Position numbers and translations under genes: made by a program
Assembly (NCBI RefSeq): GCF_000246945.1
Contig: NZ_BAEX01000007.1
Coordinates: 1-59,592, forward strand
Reading direction: 5' to 3'
Source: Myroides injenensis M09-0166
GTDB lineage: Bacteria; Bacteroidota; Bacteroidia; Flavobacteriales; Flavobacteriaceae
Length of the DNA stretch: 59,592 bases
Part shown: in pieces, positions 17,970 through 26,636 of the stretch
Position numbering within the stretch: the first letter of the stretch is position 1
Layout of the letters: each line of letters begins with the position of its first letter
Notes under the pieces: model-generated
Database searches by the model: none
What the model was told of the DNA's origin: nothing
The model's input: the letters and a program-made list of their open reading frames with translations, nothing else

Positions 17970-18407
17970 ATGACGAATAACGATATATTCAAAAAATTAA
18001 GAGTAGCACTACAGTTAAGAGATGATCAAATCTGTGAAATACTTCAATTAGTGGACTTTAAAATTTCAAAAGGTGAAATTGGCAATTTCTTCAGAAATGT
18101 TGACCACCCTAAATATGTTGAATGTGGAGATCAAATACTAAGAAACTTTTTAAATGGTCTAGTAATTTACCTTAGAGGCACAAAAGAGAATCCTAAGAAC
18201 CCAATGGATGTTTTAGAAGAAAATAAATCTAAAGTAAAAAAAACAAGTCCTGCTAAAACGAATGAAACTTACAAAAAAGTCACTCCTAAAAGCAACAATA
18301 ATAAAGATACAAAATCTTCATATAAGAAAACAGATAATAAAAAAGGAAGTTATAATAAATCACCGTTAGCTGGGATTAAATTCAATAACGGAAAAAAGAA
18401 AGATTAA
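17970..18407 (+). CDS. DUF1456 (YehS-like) protein with basic tail
   Basis: A 145-residue protein. Residues 1-70 form one DUF1456 unit (NNDIFKKLRVALQLRDDQICEIL ... SKGEIGNFFR ... CGDQILRNFLNGLVIYLRG). Family members such as YehS usually contain two such units in tandem. Here the second is replaced by a ~70-residue Lys/Asn/Ser/Thr-rich, probably disordered tail ending in NGKKKD. The basic tail suggests nucleic-acid or ribosome contact, which is inference. It follows uvrB by 36 nt and ends before a strong terminator. Confidence 0.8.
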   Translation: MTNNDIFKKLRVALQLRDDQICEILQLVDFKISKGEIGNFFRNVDHPKYVECGDQILRNFLNGLVIYLRGTKENPKNPMDVLEENKSKVKKTSPAKTNETYKKVTPKSNNNKDTKSSYKKTDNKKGSYNKSPLAGIKFNNGKKKD

Positions 18408-18435
18408 CAACTTTCTTTTTCAAGAAAAATACAAG

Positions 18436-18468
18436 AGGCTGTCTCATATTTAGAGATAGCCTTTTTTA
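18436..18468 (+). terminator. Terminator of uvrB-DUF1456
   Basis: Stem AGGCTGTCTC / GAGATAGCCT (one G-U pair) with T run 18462-18468. Confidence 0.85.
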
Positions 18469-18715
18469 TTCAGTAAAATCACAATTGTCAAAACTTGTAT
18501 TTATTTCATAATTTGTCCAGTATAAATAGTAAGACAAAAAAAATACAACATAATAAATAGCACCTGTAAATTTTATAACAAGTACCCTATTAACTACTAT
18601 AGGTGGCAAGAATGGTTTAAATATAAAATAGATTTACACTATTGAACAGTACAGTTTAAGCAATAGTTTGTTAAAGAAATTTTCTCACCTATCATCATTA
18701 AAATCCCCAAAAAAG

Positions 18716-18746
18716 AAAGGGACTATCTCAGAAAGATAGTCCCTTT
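18716..18746 (-). terminator. Terminator of sucC
   Basis: Perfect 13-bp stem AAAGGGACTATCT / AGATAGTCCCTTT. On the minus strand it is followed by TTTCTTTTTTG. Confidence 0.88.
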
Positions 18747-18774
18747 AACTTTACTTATATGTTATAAGAAATAA

Positions 18775-19968
18775 TTAAGATAAAGCAGCTTGTACTTGAT
18801 CTGCAGCTTCTTGGAAAGCAACAGCAGATAAGATAGGCATACCAGATTTGTCAATTAATTCTTTTGCTACCTCAGCATTTGTTCCTTGTAAACGAACAAT
18901 AATAGGAACTTTAATTTCATCTCCCATATTTTTGTAAGCATCAACTACACCTTGAGCAACACGGTCACAACGAACGATACCACCAAAGATATTAATTAAA
19001 ATAGCTTTTACATTAGGATCTTTTAAGATAATACGGAAAGCAGTTTCAACACGTTTTGCATCAGCTGTACCTCCTACGTCTAAGAAGTTAGCAGGTTCAA
19101 AACCAGCATACTTAATTAAGTCCATAGTAGCCATTGCTAATCCAGCACCATTAACCATACATCCAACTGTACCGTCTAAGTCAACATAGTTTAACCCAGC
19201 CTCTTTAGCTTCTACTTCGATTGGTCTTTCTTCAGTTAAATCTCTGTATTCAGCATATTTTTTCTGTCTGTATAATGCGTTATCATCTAAAGTAACTTTA
19301 GCATCTACAGCTAATATTTTATCATCAGAAGTTTTTAATACAGGGTTAATTTCAAACATTGATGAATCACTTCCAATGTAAGCTTTATATAAAGCATCCA
19401 CGAATTTAACCATTTCTTTGAATGCATTTCCTGATAATCCTAAGTTAAAAGCAATTCTTCTAGCTTGGAATCCTTGTAAACCTACAGCAGGATCTATTTC
19501 TTCTTTGAAAATTAAATGTGGAGTTTTTTCAGCAACTTCCTCGATATCCATTCCACCTTCAGTAGAATACATAATCATGTTACGTCCTGTAGCTCTATCT
19601 AATAATACTGACATGTAAAACTCTGAAGTCTCACTTTCACCTGGATAGTATACATCTTCTGCAACTAACACACGGTTAACTCTTTTACCAGTTGGTGGAG
19701 TTTGTGGAGTAATTAAGTCCATACCGATAATTTTACCAGCGACTTCTTTTACTTCGTCTAAGTTTTTAGCCAACTTAACTCCTCCTCCTTTACCTCTACC
19801 TCCAGCATGGATTTGAGCTTTAATTACATACCAACTTGTACCAGTTTCTTCTGTAAGTTGTTTTGCTTTTTCAACTGCTTCTTCTGCGTTGTTAGCCACC
19901 AATCCACGTTGCACTCTTACACCGTAGCTAGCTAATATTTCTTTACCTTGAAATTCATGTAAATTCAT
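18775..19968 (-). CDS. sucC: Succinyl-CoA synthetase beta subunit (ADP-forming)
   Basis: A 397-residue ATP-grasp subunit that, with SucD, converts succinyl-CoA to succinate with formation of ATP (TCA cycle). Seen: MNLHEFQGKEILASYGV, the ATP-grasp region AQIHAGGRGKGGGV, EINPVL, and the C-terminal CoA-ligase block FLDVGGTADAKRVETAFRIIL with NIFGGIVRCDRVA. Full length. sucD is not adjacent in this window, so the two subunits are encoded apart. TATTTTTG about 40 nt upstream of the ATG is a likely -7 box. Confidence 0.98.
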   Translation of the reverse strand: MNLHEFQGKEILASYGVRVQRGLVANNAEEAVEKAKQLTEETGTSWYVIKAQIHAGGRGKGGGVKLAKNLDEVKEVAGKIIGMDLITPQTPPTGKRVNRVLVAEDVYYPGESETSEFYMSVLLDRATGRNMIMYSTEGGMDIEEVAEKTPHLIFKEEIDPAVGLQGFQARRIAFNLGLSGNAFKEMVKFVDALYKAYIGSDSSMFEINPVLKTSDDKILAVDAKVTLDDNALYRQKKYAEYRDLTEERPIEVEAKEAGLNYVDLDGTVGCMVNGAGLAMATMDLIKYAGFEPANFLDVGGTADAKRVETAFRIILKDPNVKAILINIFGGIVRCDRVAQGVVDAYKNMGDEIKVPIIVRLQGTNAEVAKELIDKSGMPILSAVAFQEAADQVQAALS

Positions 19969-20116
19969 AGTGTGATACGTTTAGCTTTTAATATAAACAG
20001 ATACAAAAATAACAATTCAGTTTGAATTCCCCTAATTAAATTAAGGTTATGTCGTATTAAATTGCGTATTTAACTTTGTTTATTTTATTATTTTAATGAT
20101 TAATGTAAATTCTTTA

Positions 20117-20737
20117 TTAAAAAATATCAATGTCTCCTTTTCCCTCTCTAATCACTTCTGGCTCTAGTCCCGATAAATCAATTACCGTTGATGCCTGATT
20201 ATCACCATATCCCCCGTCTATTACAGCATCCACTGTATTTTGCCACTTTTCGTAAATCAACTCTGGATCCGTAGTATATTCTAAAACTTCATCCTCATCA
20301 TATATCGAAGTAGAAACAATTGGGTTTCCCAATCTTTTTACAATTTCTCTTGCAATGTTATTATCTGGCACGCGAATACCTACCGTTTTTTTCTTTTTAA
20401 ACTCTTTTGGCAGATCATTATTACCAGGTAATATAAATGTATAAGGACCTGGCAAAGCTTTCTTCAATATCTTAAAAGTAGAAGTATCTATCTGTTTAAC
20501 ATAATCTGAAATATTACTCAAATCATAGCAGATAAAAGAAAAATTAGCTTTATCTAATTTAACACCTTTTATTTTAGCAATGCGTTCTAGCGCTTTACTA
20601 TTCGTAATATCACATCCCAAGCCGTATACAGTGTCAGTAGGATAGATAACCAATCCTCCATCACGCAATATTTTCACTACTTTATCAAGCTCCTTTTCAT
20701 TAGGATTCTCAGGATATATTTTTATAAATTGTGACAT
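20117..20737 (-). CDS. L-threonylcarbamoyladenylate synthase (Sua5/YciO/YrdC family)
   Basis: A 206-residue YrdC-fold protein. The family makes threonylcarbamoyl-AMP from threonine, bicarbonate and ATP for t6A37 tRNA modification. Seen: GGLVIYPTDTVYGLGCD (29-45), the KxR-type LDKANFSFICYDLSN segment, the GPYTFIL strand, and the C-terminal TVIDLSGLEPEVIREGKGD. It could be the true TsaC or the YciO-like paralogue; length and the KANFSF motif resemble YciO as much as TsaC, so no symbol is given. It sits 28 nt downstream of the helicase gene, probably in one transcript. Confidence 0.85.
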   Translation of the reverse strand: MSQFIKIYPENPNEKELDKVVKILRDGGLVIYPTDTVYGLGCDITNSKALERIAKIKGVKLDKANFSFICYDLSNISDYVKQIDTSTFKILKKALPGPYTFILPGNNDLPKEFKKKKTVGIRVPDNNIAREIVKRLGNPIVSTSIYDEDEVLEYTTDPELIYEKWQNTVDAVIDGGYGDNQASTVIDLSGLEPEVIREGKGDIDIF

Positions 20738-20765
20738 AGTTTCTTTACTTTATTACCCTAACAAA

Positions 20766-23102
20766 TTACGATAAAACCTTAAGTTTAGCAAATCTAAGAA
20801 GGAGTTTCTTAATACCACCCACATCAAATTTTATTTCTGCTTTTCGATCTGCTCCTACTCCCTCTACATTTAAAATCTCACCTTTCCCAAAGCGTTCGTG
20901 CATTACTATATTTCCAATTTGCAAATCACCATTCGCTCCATGACTAGCACTACTAGAAGAAGAATCTATAGGTTTTAACTTTCTGATTTTTCTGTCTAAT
21001 GCGGGCTCCTCATTATTATTTGTTATGTAAGCAGGTGGATTACCATTTACTGGTTTTTTCAACCTTAGTTTACTTTTATCTACATCGCCAAAGACATCAG
21101 CATTAATCATTGGCTTATAGCGATAATTTGTTTCTACAGGCGTCAGATATTCTAAATACTGATCATCTATCTCATCAATAAAACATGAAGGTTCACTATC
21201 TACTAATTTTCCCCATCTATATCTCGATTGCGCATAAGTCAAATAAGCTTGATGTTCAGCTCTTGTTAAAGCAACATAGAATAATCTTCTTTCTTCTTCT
21301 AATTCAGAGCGAGTACTCTTACTCATCGCACTAGGGAACAAATCCTCCTCCATACCCACGCAAAATACAGTAGGAAACTCTAATCCTTTTGCCAAGTGAA
21401 TAGTCATAAGCGCTACTCTATCATCATCTCCAGTATCTTTATCTAAATCAGTAGCTAATGCTACATCTTCTAAGAATTCACTTAAAGAACCTCTAGCCCC
21501 ATCAACCTCTTTCTGTCCCTCAATAAAATCCTTAATACCATTCAGTAATTCCTCAATATTTTCCATACGAGTAATCCCTTCTGGCGTAGTATCTTTTCTA
21601 AGTTCTTGTACTAAACCTGTTTTCTTTGCCACATGCTCCGTTAACTGATAAGCATCCATAGTCTGATCTTGAGCCTGGAATGCCTTTACCATATTGACAA
21701 AATCTGTTAGTTTACCTCTTGTACCAGCGGTAATCTTTAAATCAATTTTATCAATATGCTCCATTACCTCAAAAATTGAGCGCTTATAATGATTAGCAGC
21801 AATGGTTAATTTATCCAGCGTAGTAGCTCCAATACCACGAGCTGGGTAATTAATTACACGAACTAGCGCTTCTTCATCTTTAGGGTTAATAATCAATCGC
21901 AAGTAAGATAAAACATCCTTTATCTCTTTGCGTTGATAGAAAGATAAGCCCCCATAAATTCGGTATGGAATATCTTTTTTGCGCAAAGCATCCTCCATAG
22001 CACGAGACTGCGCATTCGTTCTATATAAAATTGCAAAATCACTATTATTCATTTGATTTCGCATTTTTTCTTCAAAAATAGTTGACGCAACAAATCTCCC
22101 CTCTTCACCATCAGTGAGAGATCGATGTATTTTAATCTTTGGTCCTAGTGGGTTTTCAGTCCACACAACTTTTTCCAACTTTACCTTATTCTTGTCAATT
22201 ACAGAATTGGCAGCCTCCACAATGTTGCGAGAAGAACGATAATTTTGTTCTAATCGATAGGTTTGTACATTGTCATAATCTTTCTGGAAGTTTAATATAT
22301 TATTAATATTAGCACCTCTAAAAGCATAAATACTCTGAGCATCATCTCCTACTACACATATATTCTGAAAACGATCAGATAGTGCTCGTACAATTAAATA
22401 CTGAGAATGATTAGTATCTTGATACTCATCTACCAAAATATAACGAAAGCGATCTTGATATTTTGCTAATACATCAGGATATAGAGTTAATAGTTCATTA
22501 GTCTTCAGCAATAAATCGTCAAAATCCATTGCACCAGATTTAAAACAACGCTCTACATAATTTTGATAAATCTCGCCTATTCTTGGCTTCTTGCTCATAG
22601 CATCAGCTTCTTGCAACTCTGGATTTTCAAAATATGCTTTAACGGTAATTAAACTATTCTTGTATGAAGAAATACGATTAAGTACTTCCTTAGGTTTATA
22701 AACATCTCTATCTAGCTGCATTTCTTTAATAATCTGCCCTATCAAGCGCTGACTATCTTGCGAATCATAAATAGAAAAATTACTAGGATATCCTAAACGA
22801 GCAGCTTCTAATCTCAAAATTTTAGCAAATACCGAGTGAAACGTTCCCATCCATAAATTCTTAGCCTCTGTACTTCCTACTATTTGAGCAATCCTTGTTT
22901 TCATTTCACGAGCTGCTTTATTAGTAAAAGTTAGAGCCAATATATTAAAAGCATCTACTCCTTGATGCATCAAATAGGCAATACGCAATGTCAATACACG
23001 CGTCTTTCCAGATCCCGCCCCCGCAATTACAATCATTGCACCATCTTTCTGTAATACAGGTGCTCTTTGTGCCTCATTTAACTGATCAATATAATTTTGC
23101 AT
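20766..23102 (-). CDS. UvrD/PcrA-type ATP-dependent 3'-5' DNA helicase
   Basis: A 778-residue superfamily 1A helicase acting in nucleotide excision and mismatch repair and in clearing stalled polymerases or recombinases. Seen: motif I AGAGSGKT (27-34), VDEYQDTN (motif II), GDDAQSIYAFRGA (III), QNYRSS (IV), TIHLAKGLEF (V) and VALTRAEH (VI). A C-terminal ~45-residue Tudor-like tail (VMHERFGKGEILNVEG) like that of PcrA binds RNA polymerase. Leads a two-gene transcript with the YrdC protein; consensus promoter at 23123-23153. Confidence 0.95.
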   Translation of the reverse strand: MQNYIDQLNEAQRAPVLQKDGAMIVIAGAGSGKTRVLTLRIAYLMHQGVDAFNILALTFTNKAAREMKTRIAQIVGSTEAKNLWMGTFHSVFAKILRLEAARLGYPSNFSIYDSQDSQRLIGQIIKEMQLDRDVYKPKEVLNRISSYKNSLITVKAYFENPELQEADAMSKKPRIGEIYQNYVERCFKSGAMDFDDLLLKTNELLTLYPDVLAKYQDRFRYILVDEYQDTNHSQYLIVRALSDRFQNICVVGDDAQSIYAFRGANINNILNFQKDYDNVQTYRLEQNYRSSRNIVEAANSVIDKNKVKLEKVVWTENPLGPKIKIHRSLTDGEEGRFVASTIFEEKMRNQMNNSDFAILYRTNAQSRAMEDALRKKDIPYRIYGGLSFYQRKEIKDVLSYLRLIINPKDEEALVRVINYPARGIGATTLDKLTIAANHYKRSIFEVMEHIDKIDLKITAGTRGKLTDFVNMVKAFQAQDQTMDAYQLTEHVAKKTGLVQELRKDTTPEGITRMENIEELLNGIKDFIEGQKEVDGARGSLSEFLEDVALATDLDKDTGDDDRVALMTIHLAKGLEFPTVFCVGMEEDLFPSAMSKSTRSELEEERRLFYVALTRAEHQAYLTYAQSRYRWGKLVDSEPSCFIDEIDDQYLEYLTPVETNYRYKPMINADVFGDVDKSKLRLKKPVNGNPPAYITNNNEEPALDRKIRKLKPIDSSSSSASHGANGDLQIGNIVMHERFGKGEILNVEGVGADRKAEIKFDVGGIKKLLLRFAKLKVLS

Positions 23103-23122
23103 ATCCTTTTTTCGTAAAAAGC

Positions 23123-23153
23123 CAAAATTACAATTACTATACCTTTATAGCAA
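23123..23153 (-). promoter_or_regulatory. Helicase promoter (TTG-N20-TAATTTTG)
   Basis: On the minus strand: TTG (23153-23151), 20-nt spacer, TAATTTTG (23130-23123). Consensus match; predicted leader ~17 nt before the ATG at 23102. Confidence 0.75.
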
Positions 23154-23499
23154 GTTTTTTAATAGCATATAATCTTCTCTTAATAATCTAAATTCAACCT
23201 ACTATTCGTTTTGATTTTAATCTTTTATACTACTCTCTGTTATCTGCCAGCAATGAAACGTTTTCACAATGTTTTCTACTTTGATAAGCCCAGCGCTACC
23301 TTAATAAAAAACCATGTTAGAACATAAGTGCTTAGCTTTAACTTCCATTTATTTAGTTAAAATATATATTTAATCCCTACGGGAAAGATTCCTATATCTT
23401 ATAAACACTATCTACCTAGCTTAAAGGACAAAGGGATGATTCACTTTAATTTACATAATTAACTAAGCAATGGATTTTAGAAAAAAACAATAGTTTAGA

Positions 23500-23910
23500 T
23501 AAAGAAATAAGTTGTAATTTTGTAGTGTTATTCAGCGTCATACCTAATTGACCAAAACAAAAATACACAAATCAAAGTGTTACTCTTCTTCTAAATTGAC
23601 TGTAAAAAAGTCAATTTAATTTCAACTATTTTTCCATTTTCTAAAAATCAAAATCAGCTTTAATGCCAGCGTTGTTGGGGTACCGTTGCAGTACTGTTCG
23701 GGTAAGACCCCGTTTTTGCAGTGCTCACACAAACAATTCCTAAACACTACCAAGTAAATTTGCCCTTATATATTCAAAACACTATCATAACCCTTACAGA
23801 TACAGGGTTTATGGAAATATTCAAAACTTTATAAAGACCAAAAAAGGGTAATTTTAAGCCATTATTGACCTTATAAGTAAATAGATATATTGATTTTATA
23901 TACAATTCCC
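23500..23910 (+). repeat. Dispersed repeat B, copy 1
   Basis: About 400 bp aligned end to end with 50085-50492 in the same orientation. Shared landmarks: TAATTTTG (promoter-like, 23515-23522), a run of exact identity AAATACACAAATCAAAGTGT, hairpin ATTGACT-gtaaaaa-AGTCAAT (23595-23615), the TTGCAGT..GTTCGGG..CCC..TTTTGCAgTGCTC segment (23686-23725), AAATTTG (~23757), and a 3' hairpin AACCCT/AGGGTT (23789-23809). No open frame is conserved. It looks like an RNA-encoding or non-autonomous mobile element rather than a gene remnant. Confidence 0.7.
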
Positions 23911-24271
23911 TTAATTGGAATAAAGTAGATAAGGTTTATATAAAATTCAAAGATGAACTCAGTAGATAATCTATAGAAGAAGAATTGATTATACTTAGAA
24001 TACAAGATTACATACACTAAAAACATTCTATAGCTAGTAGTCCATATTCTAGGGCAATAAAGCAGTATCCCACATAAAGCCCTTAACTTTATTATTTAAA
24101 ATAAAATATAAAAGAAATTTACCTATCAGTTAGCAATCTAGAAACAATTCATACGTTAAACAAAGTAATAGGTTCATCTTACGAAGTATTCAAAAAGCTA
24201 AAAAAATATTAAATATGATTTGTAATTATTATAAGATTACCAATCTTTAATGAGTACAATATTTTAATCCC

Positions 24272-24279
24272 TATTTTTG
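24272..24279 (+). promoter_or_regulatory. -7 box deciding the start of the next gene
   Basis: TATTTTTG at 24272-24279. The alternative TTG start at 24277 lies inside this box, so the ATG at 24298 is the real start. Confidence 0.55.
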
Positions 24280-24297
24280 CTTATAAATAAAAGCACT

Positions 24298-24825
24298 ATG
24301 AAAATTGATTTTATACTACAATTACTCGCTTATTGTATACCAGCATTAATCACCGCGGCATTATCTTATGTTTATTTCAATAAAATATTAGAGAAACAGA
24401 ATAAGCGAGATCACTTTTTAATTAGTACTCTACAAAAACCAACAATTGATACCAACGCTCTAAAGTTACAAGCTTGTGAACGATTAACGCTATTAATTGA
24501 GCGCATAGACTTACAAAAATTATTATTGCGTATACAGCCGAGCAGTGAAAACAAGGATAACTATCAGTTCTTATTAATTCAACATATTAATCAAGAATTT
24601 GAGTACAACTTATCTCAACAAATTTATATATCAAATGAATTGTGGGAAATAATCATTCAAACAAAAAACACTATTATAAGCACTATACAGAAAGGATCAC
24701 TATTACCTAATGTAAATAACGCTTATGAGCTTCAAACTTTTTTATTGCAACAAAGCCAACAGCTTGCAAGAAATACAGAAATCAGTTTATCTGCTGTAAA
24801 AGCTGAAGCTCAGAATTACTTATAA
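24298..24825 (+). CDS. Membrane-anchored hypothetical protein
   Basis: A 175-residue protein I cannot assign to a named family with certainty. One N-terminal hydrophobic helix (residues ~3-25, FILQLLAYCIPALITAALSYVYF) is followed by a charged, helical cytosolic part rich in Gln and Leu (LKLQACERLTLLIERIDL, HINQEFEYNLSQQIYISNELW). Similar small single-pass proteins are common in Flavobacteriaceae. The start is fixed at 24298 by the upstream promoter box. It lies 19 nt before the DUF4197 gene and is probably co-transcribed with it. Confidence 0.75.
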   Translation: MKIDFILQLLAYCIPALITAALSYVYFNKILEKQNKRDHFLISTLQKPTIDTNALKLQACERLTLLIERIDLQKLLLRIQPSSENKDNYQFLLIQHINQEFEYNLSQQIYISNELWEIIIQTKNTIISTIQKGSLLPNVNNAYELQTFLLQQSQQLARNTEISLSAVKAEAQNYL

Positions 24826-24844
24826 AAATAACAAAACACCAAAA

Positions 24845-25663
24845 ATGAAAAAGAGAATTATCGCATTATCCGTTTTATCACTTGTATTAACAAGTAATGT
24901 AAACACAGTATTTGCACAAAAAAAAGTTACAGACTTAATTTCTAATATTAGCCAAGACAAAGTTGCTAGTGGGTTAAAAGATGCGCTCGACAAGGGAATC
25001 ACAGAGCAAGTGAGTAAACTTACTCAAAAAGATGGTTTTTATAAAAATGAAGTAGTAAAAATTCTACTGCCAGATGAAATACAAAAAGTAGATCAGACAT
25101 TGCGAAAACTAGGTATGGGTAGCTTAGCAGATCAAGGATTAGTACTACTAAACAGAGCTGCTGAAAATGCAGTGAAAGAAGCTACGCCAATATTTGTAGA
25201 TGCTGTAAAGAACATCTCATTTAACGATGCAAAAAACATTTTATTAGGTGGTAAAAGTGCGGCAACTGATTATTTAAAATCATCCACTTCTAAAGCTTTA
25301 TATAGCAAATTTAACCCTGTTGTCCAAGAATCGTTATCTTCTGTAGGTGCAGATGGTATATGGGAAAAAATATTCACAACTTATAACAACCTACCTTTAG
25401 TAACTCCAGTGAATACCAATCTTACTGATTACGTTACTAACAAAACAATGGATGGGGTATTTTCAATGATCGCTGTAGAAGAAGATAATATTCGTGAGAA
25501 CATAGGCGGGGCCCGCTCTAATAAGCTTTTAAAGGAAGTATTCGCAATTCAAGATAATACAACAAATACTTCAAATAAAAACAATTCAACTAATACGACT
25601 CCTAATAAAAAAGAGAAAAAAGAAAAAAAAGGAGGTTTTTTTAGTGAATTAGGTATTTTTTAA
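24845..25663 (+). CDS. DUF4197 domain secreted protein
   Basis: A 272-residue exported protein. Signal peptide MKKRIIALSVLSLVLTS...TVFAQ (cleavage ~25), then a DUF4197 domain (SGLKDALDKGITEQVSKLTQKDGF, VKILLPDEIQKVDQTLRKLGMG, LLNRAAENAV, the tail DGVFSMIAVEEDNIRENIGGARS). The last ~40 residues are Asn/Thr then Lys-rich and low in complexity. Function of the family is unknown; location periplasmic or outer-membrane-associated. Second gene of a two-gene unit; bidirectional terminator at 25779. Confidence 0.88.
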   Translation: MKKRIIALSVLSLVLTSNVNTVFAQKKVTDLISNISQDKVASGLKDALDKGITEQVSKLTQKDGFYKNEVVKILLPDEIQKVDQTLRKLGMGSLADQGLVLLNRAAENAVKEATPIFVDAVKNISFNDAKNILLGGKSAATDYLKSSTSKALYSKFNPVVQESLSSVGADGIWEKIFTTYNNLPLVTPVNTNLTDYVTNKTMDGVFSMIAVEEDNIRENIGGARSNKLLKEVFAIQDNTTNTSNKNNSTNTTPNKKEKKEKKGGFFSELGIF

Positions 25664-25778
25664 ACAAATACATCAAATAACATTATTATAACATTCATTT
25701 AACTGATTAACTAAAAATATTTTTTGATATTTGTCCTATCAATTATGATTGATTTCATAGAGTTAGGGTTAGTTAATA

Positions 25779-25816
25779 AAAAACCGAGTAGAATTAGGCC
25801 TCTACTCGGTTTTTAT
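25779..25816. terminator. Bidirectional terminator
   Basis: 14-bp stem AAAAACCGAGTAGA / TCTACTCGGTTTTT (25779-25792, 25801-25814), shared by DUF4197 (plus) and the metal receptor gene (minus). Confidence 0.9.
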
Positions 25817-25838
25817 ATTTATAAATAATCTTATTTTA

Positions 25839-26636
25839 CTAGATTCGTTCGTGAATCAACTTGAAATAATCAAAGGCTTTATGTAAATGTGTTCCGTACC
25901 ATGAGAACATCTCACCATCTACAAATATTGTTTTACCATGATGAGTAAATCTCCCTATTTCAAAAGCGTGTTCTTCTTTAAATGGATAAGGTTCTGAGGA
26001 TAAAAAAACTAGTTCTGGATCCCCTTCCATTCTTATTTTCTTTAATTCTATTTCTGGATAGCGCTCTTCTCGATTAGCGTATACATTATTAAATTTATTC
26101 AAACTCATCACCTCATTGATAAAAGTATCTCTACCTGCTACCATATAAGGATCTCTCCAAATAAAATATGCCGCTTTATAATCAGGTTTATTACTGACGT
26201 AATGCATAAACTCTTTTTGAGCAAATTTTAGTTTATCAATCCACTTTTTCGCTTCAGTTCTCTTATTAAACAAAACACCAAAGTCTTCAATCATTTTAAT
26301 ATTATCATCAAAAGTAATCACGTCAGTTACCCATACAGGGCAAATTCCTTTTAGACTTTCTACAATCTCTAAGGTATTTTCTTCTTTATTTGCAATTATT
26401 ATATCAGGTTGGAGTGCTTTTATCTTTTCGATATGCACTTTTTTAGTTCCCCCTACTTTTACTTTTATAACTTGTAAATGATAAGGATGAACACAAAATT
26501 TTGTAATACCAATAATCTCATCTTCTAAACCTAAATCACATAGAGTTTCTGTCTGTGAAGGAACCAACGAAATAATACGCTTTGGCGTAGTTTCAAAGGT
26601 ATGTTTTTGTCCAATCTGATCTTCTAATACAATCAT
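25839..26636 (-). CDS. Cytosolic helical-backbone metal receptor (BtuF-like) protein
   Basis: A 265-residue protein with the fold of periplasmic cobalamin/siderophore-binding proteins (BtuF/FecB type): KRIISLVPSQTETLCDLGLE, GVTKFCVHP-like GITKFCVHP (~62-70), KVGGTKKVHIEKIKALQPDIIIANKEEN, and the C-terminal FVDGEMFSWYGTHLHKAF. It has no signal peptide or lipobox and begins [10 protein letters not shown], so it should stay in the cytosol, unlike the transporter subunits. Its ATG overlaps the pyrF stop (TAATG), so the two are translationally coupled. Ligand unknown. Confidence 0.85.
   Translation of the reverse strand: MIVLEDQIGQKHTFETTPKRIISLVPSQTETLCDLGLEDEIIGITKFCVHPYHLQVIKVKVGGTKKVHIEKIKALQPDIIIANKEENTLEIVESLKGICPVWVTDVITFDDNIKMIEDFGVLFNKRTEAKKWIDKLKFAQKEFMHYVSNKPDYKAAYFIWRDPYMVAGRDTFINEVMSLNKFNNVYANREERYPEIELKKIRMEGDPELVFLSSEPYPFKEEHAFEIGRFTHHGKTIFVDGEMFSWYGTHLHKAFDYFKLIHERI

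Larger units (their letters stand above)
18408..18774. other. Intergenic stretch between convergent DUF1456 and sucC genes
   Basis: 367 bp containing only the two terminators listed separately (18436-18468 and 18716-18746). The 250 bp between them is AT-rich and I see no gene or repeat in it. Confidence 0.7.
23103..24297. other. 1.2 kb non-coding stretch containing repeat B
   Basis: Between the helicase and the membrane-anchored hypothetical. It holds the helicase promoter (23123-23153), repeat B copy 1 (23500-23910) and the promoter box of the next gene (24272-24279). The remaining parts (23154-23499 and 23911-24271) show no gene or repeat that I can recognise. Confidence 0.7.

Noticed and set aside
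23686-23725. Possible tRNA-like or CRISPR-like short repeats in repeat B
   Set aside because: GTT(C/G)GGG motifs recur two or three times but without fixed spacing, spacers or a cloverleaf.
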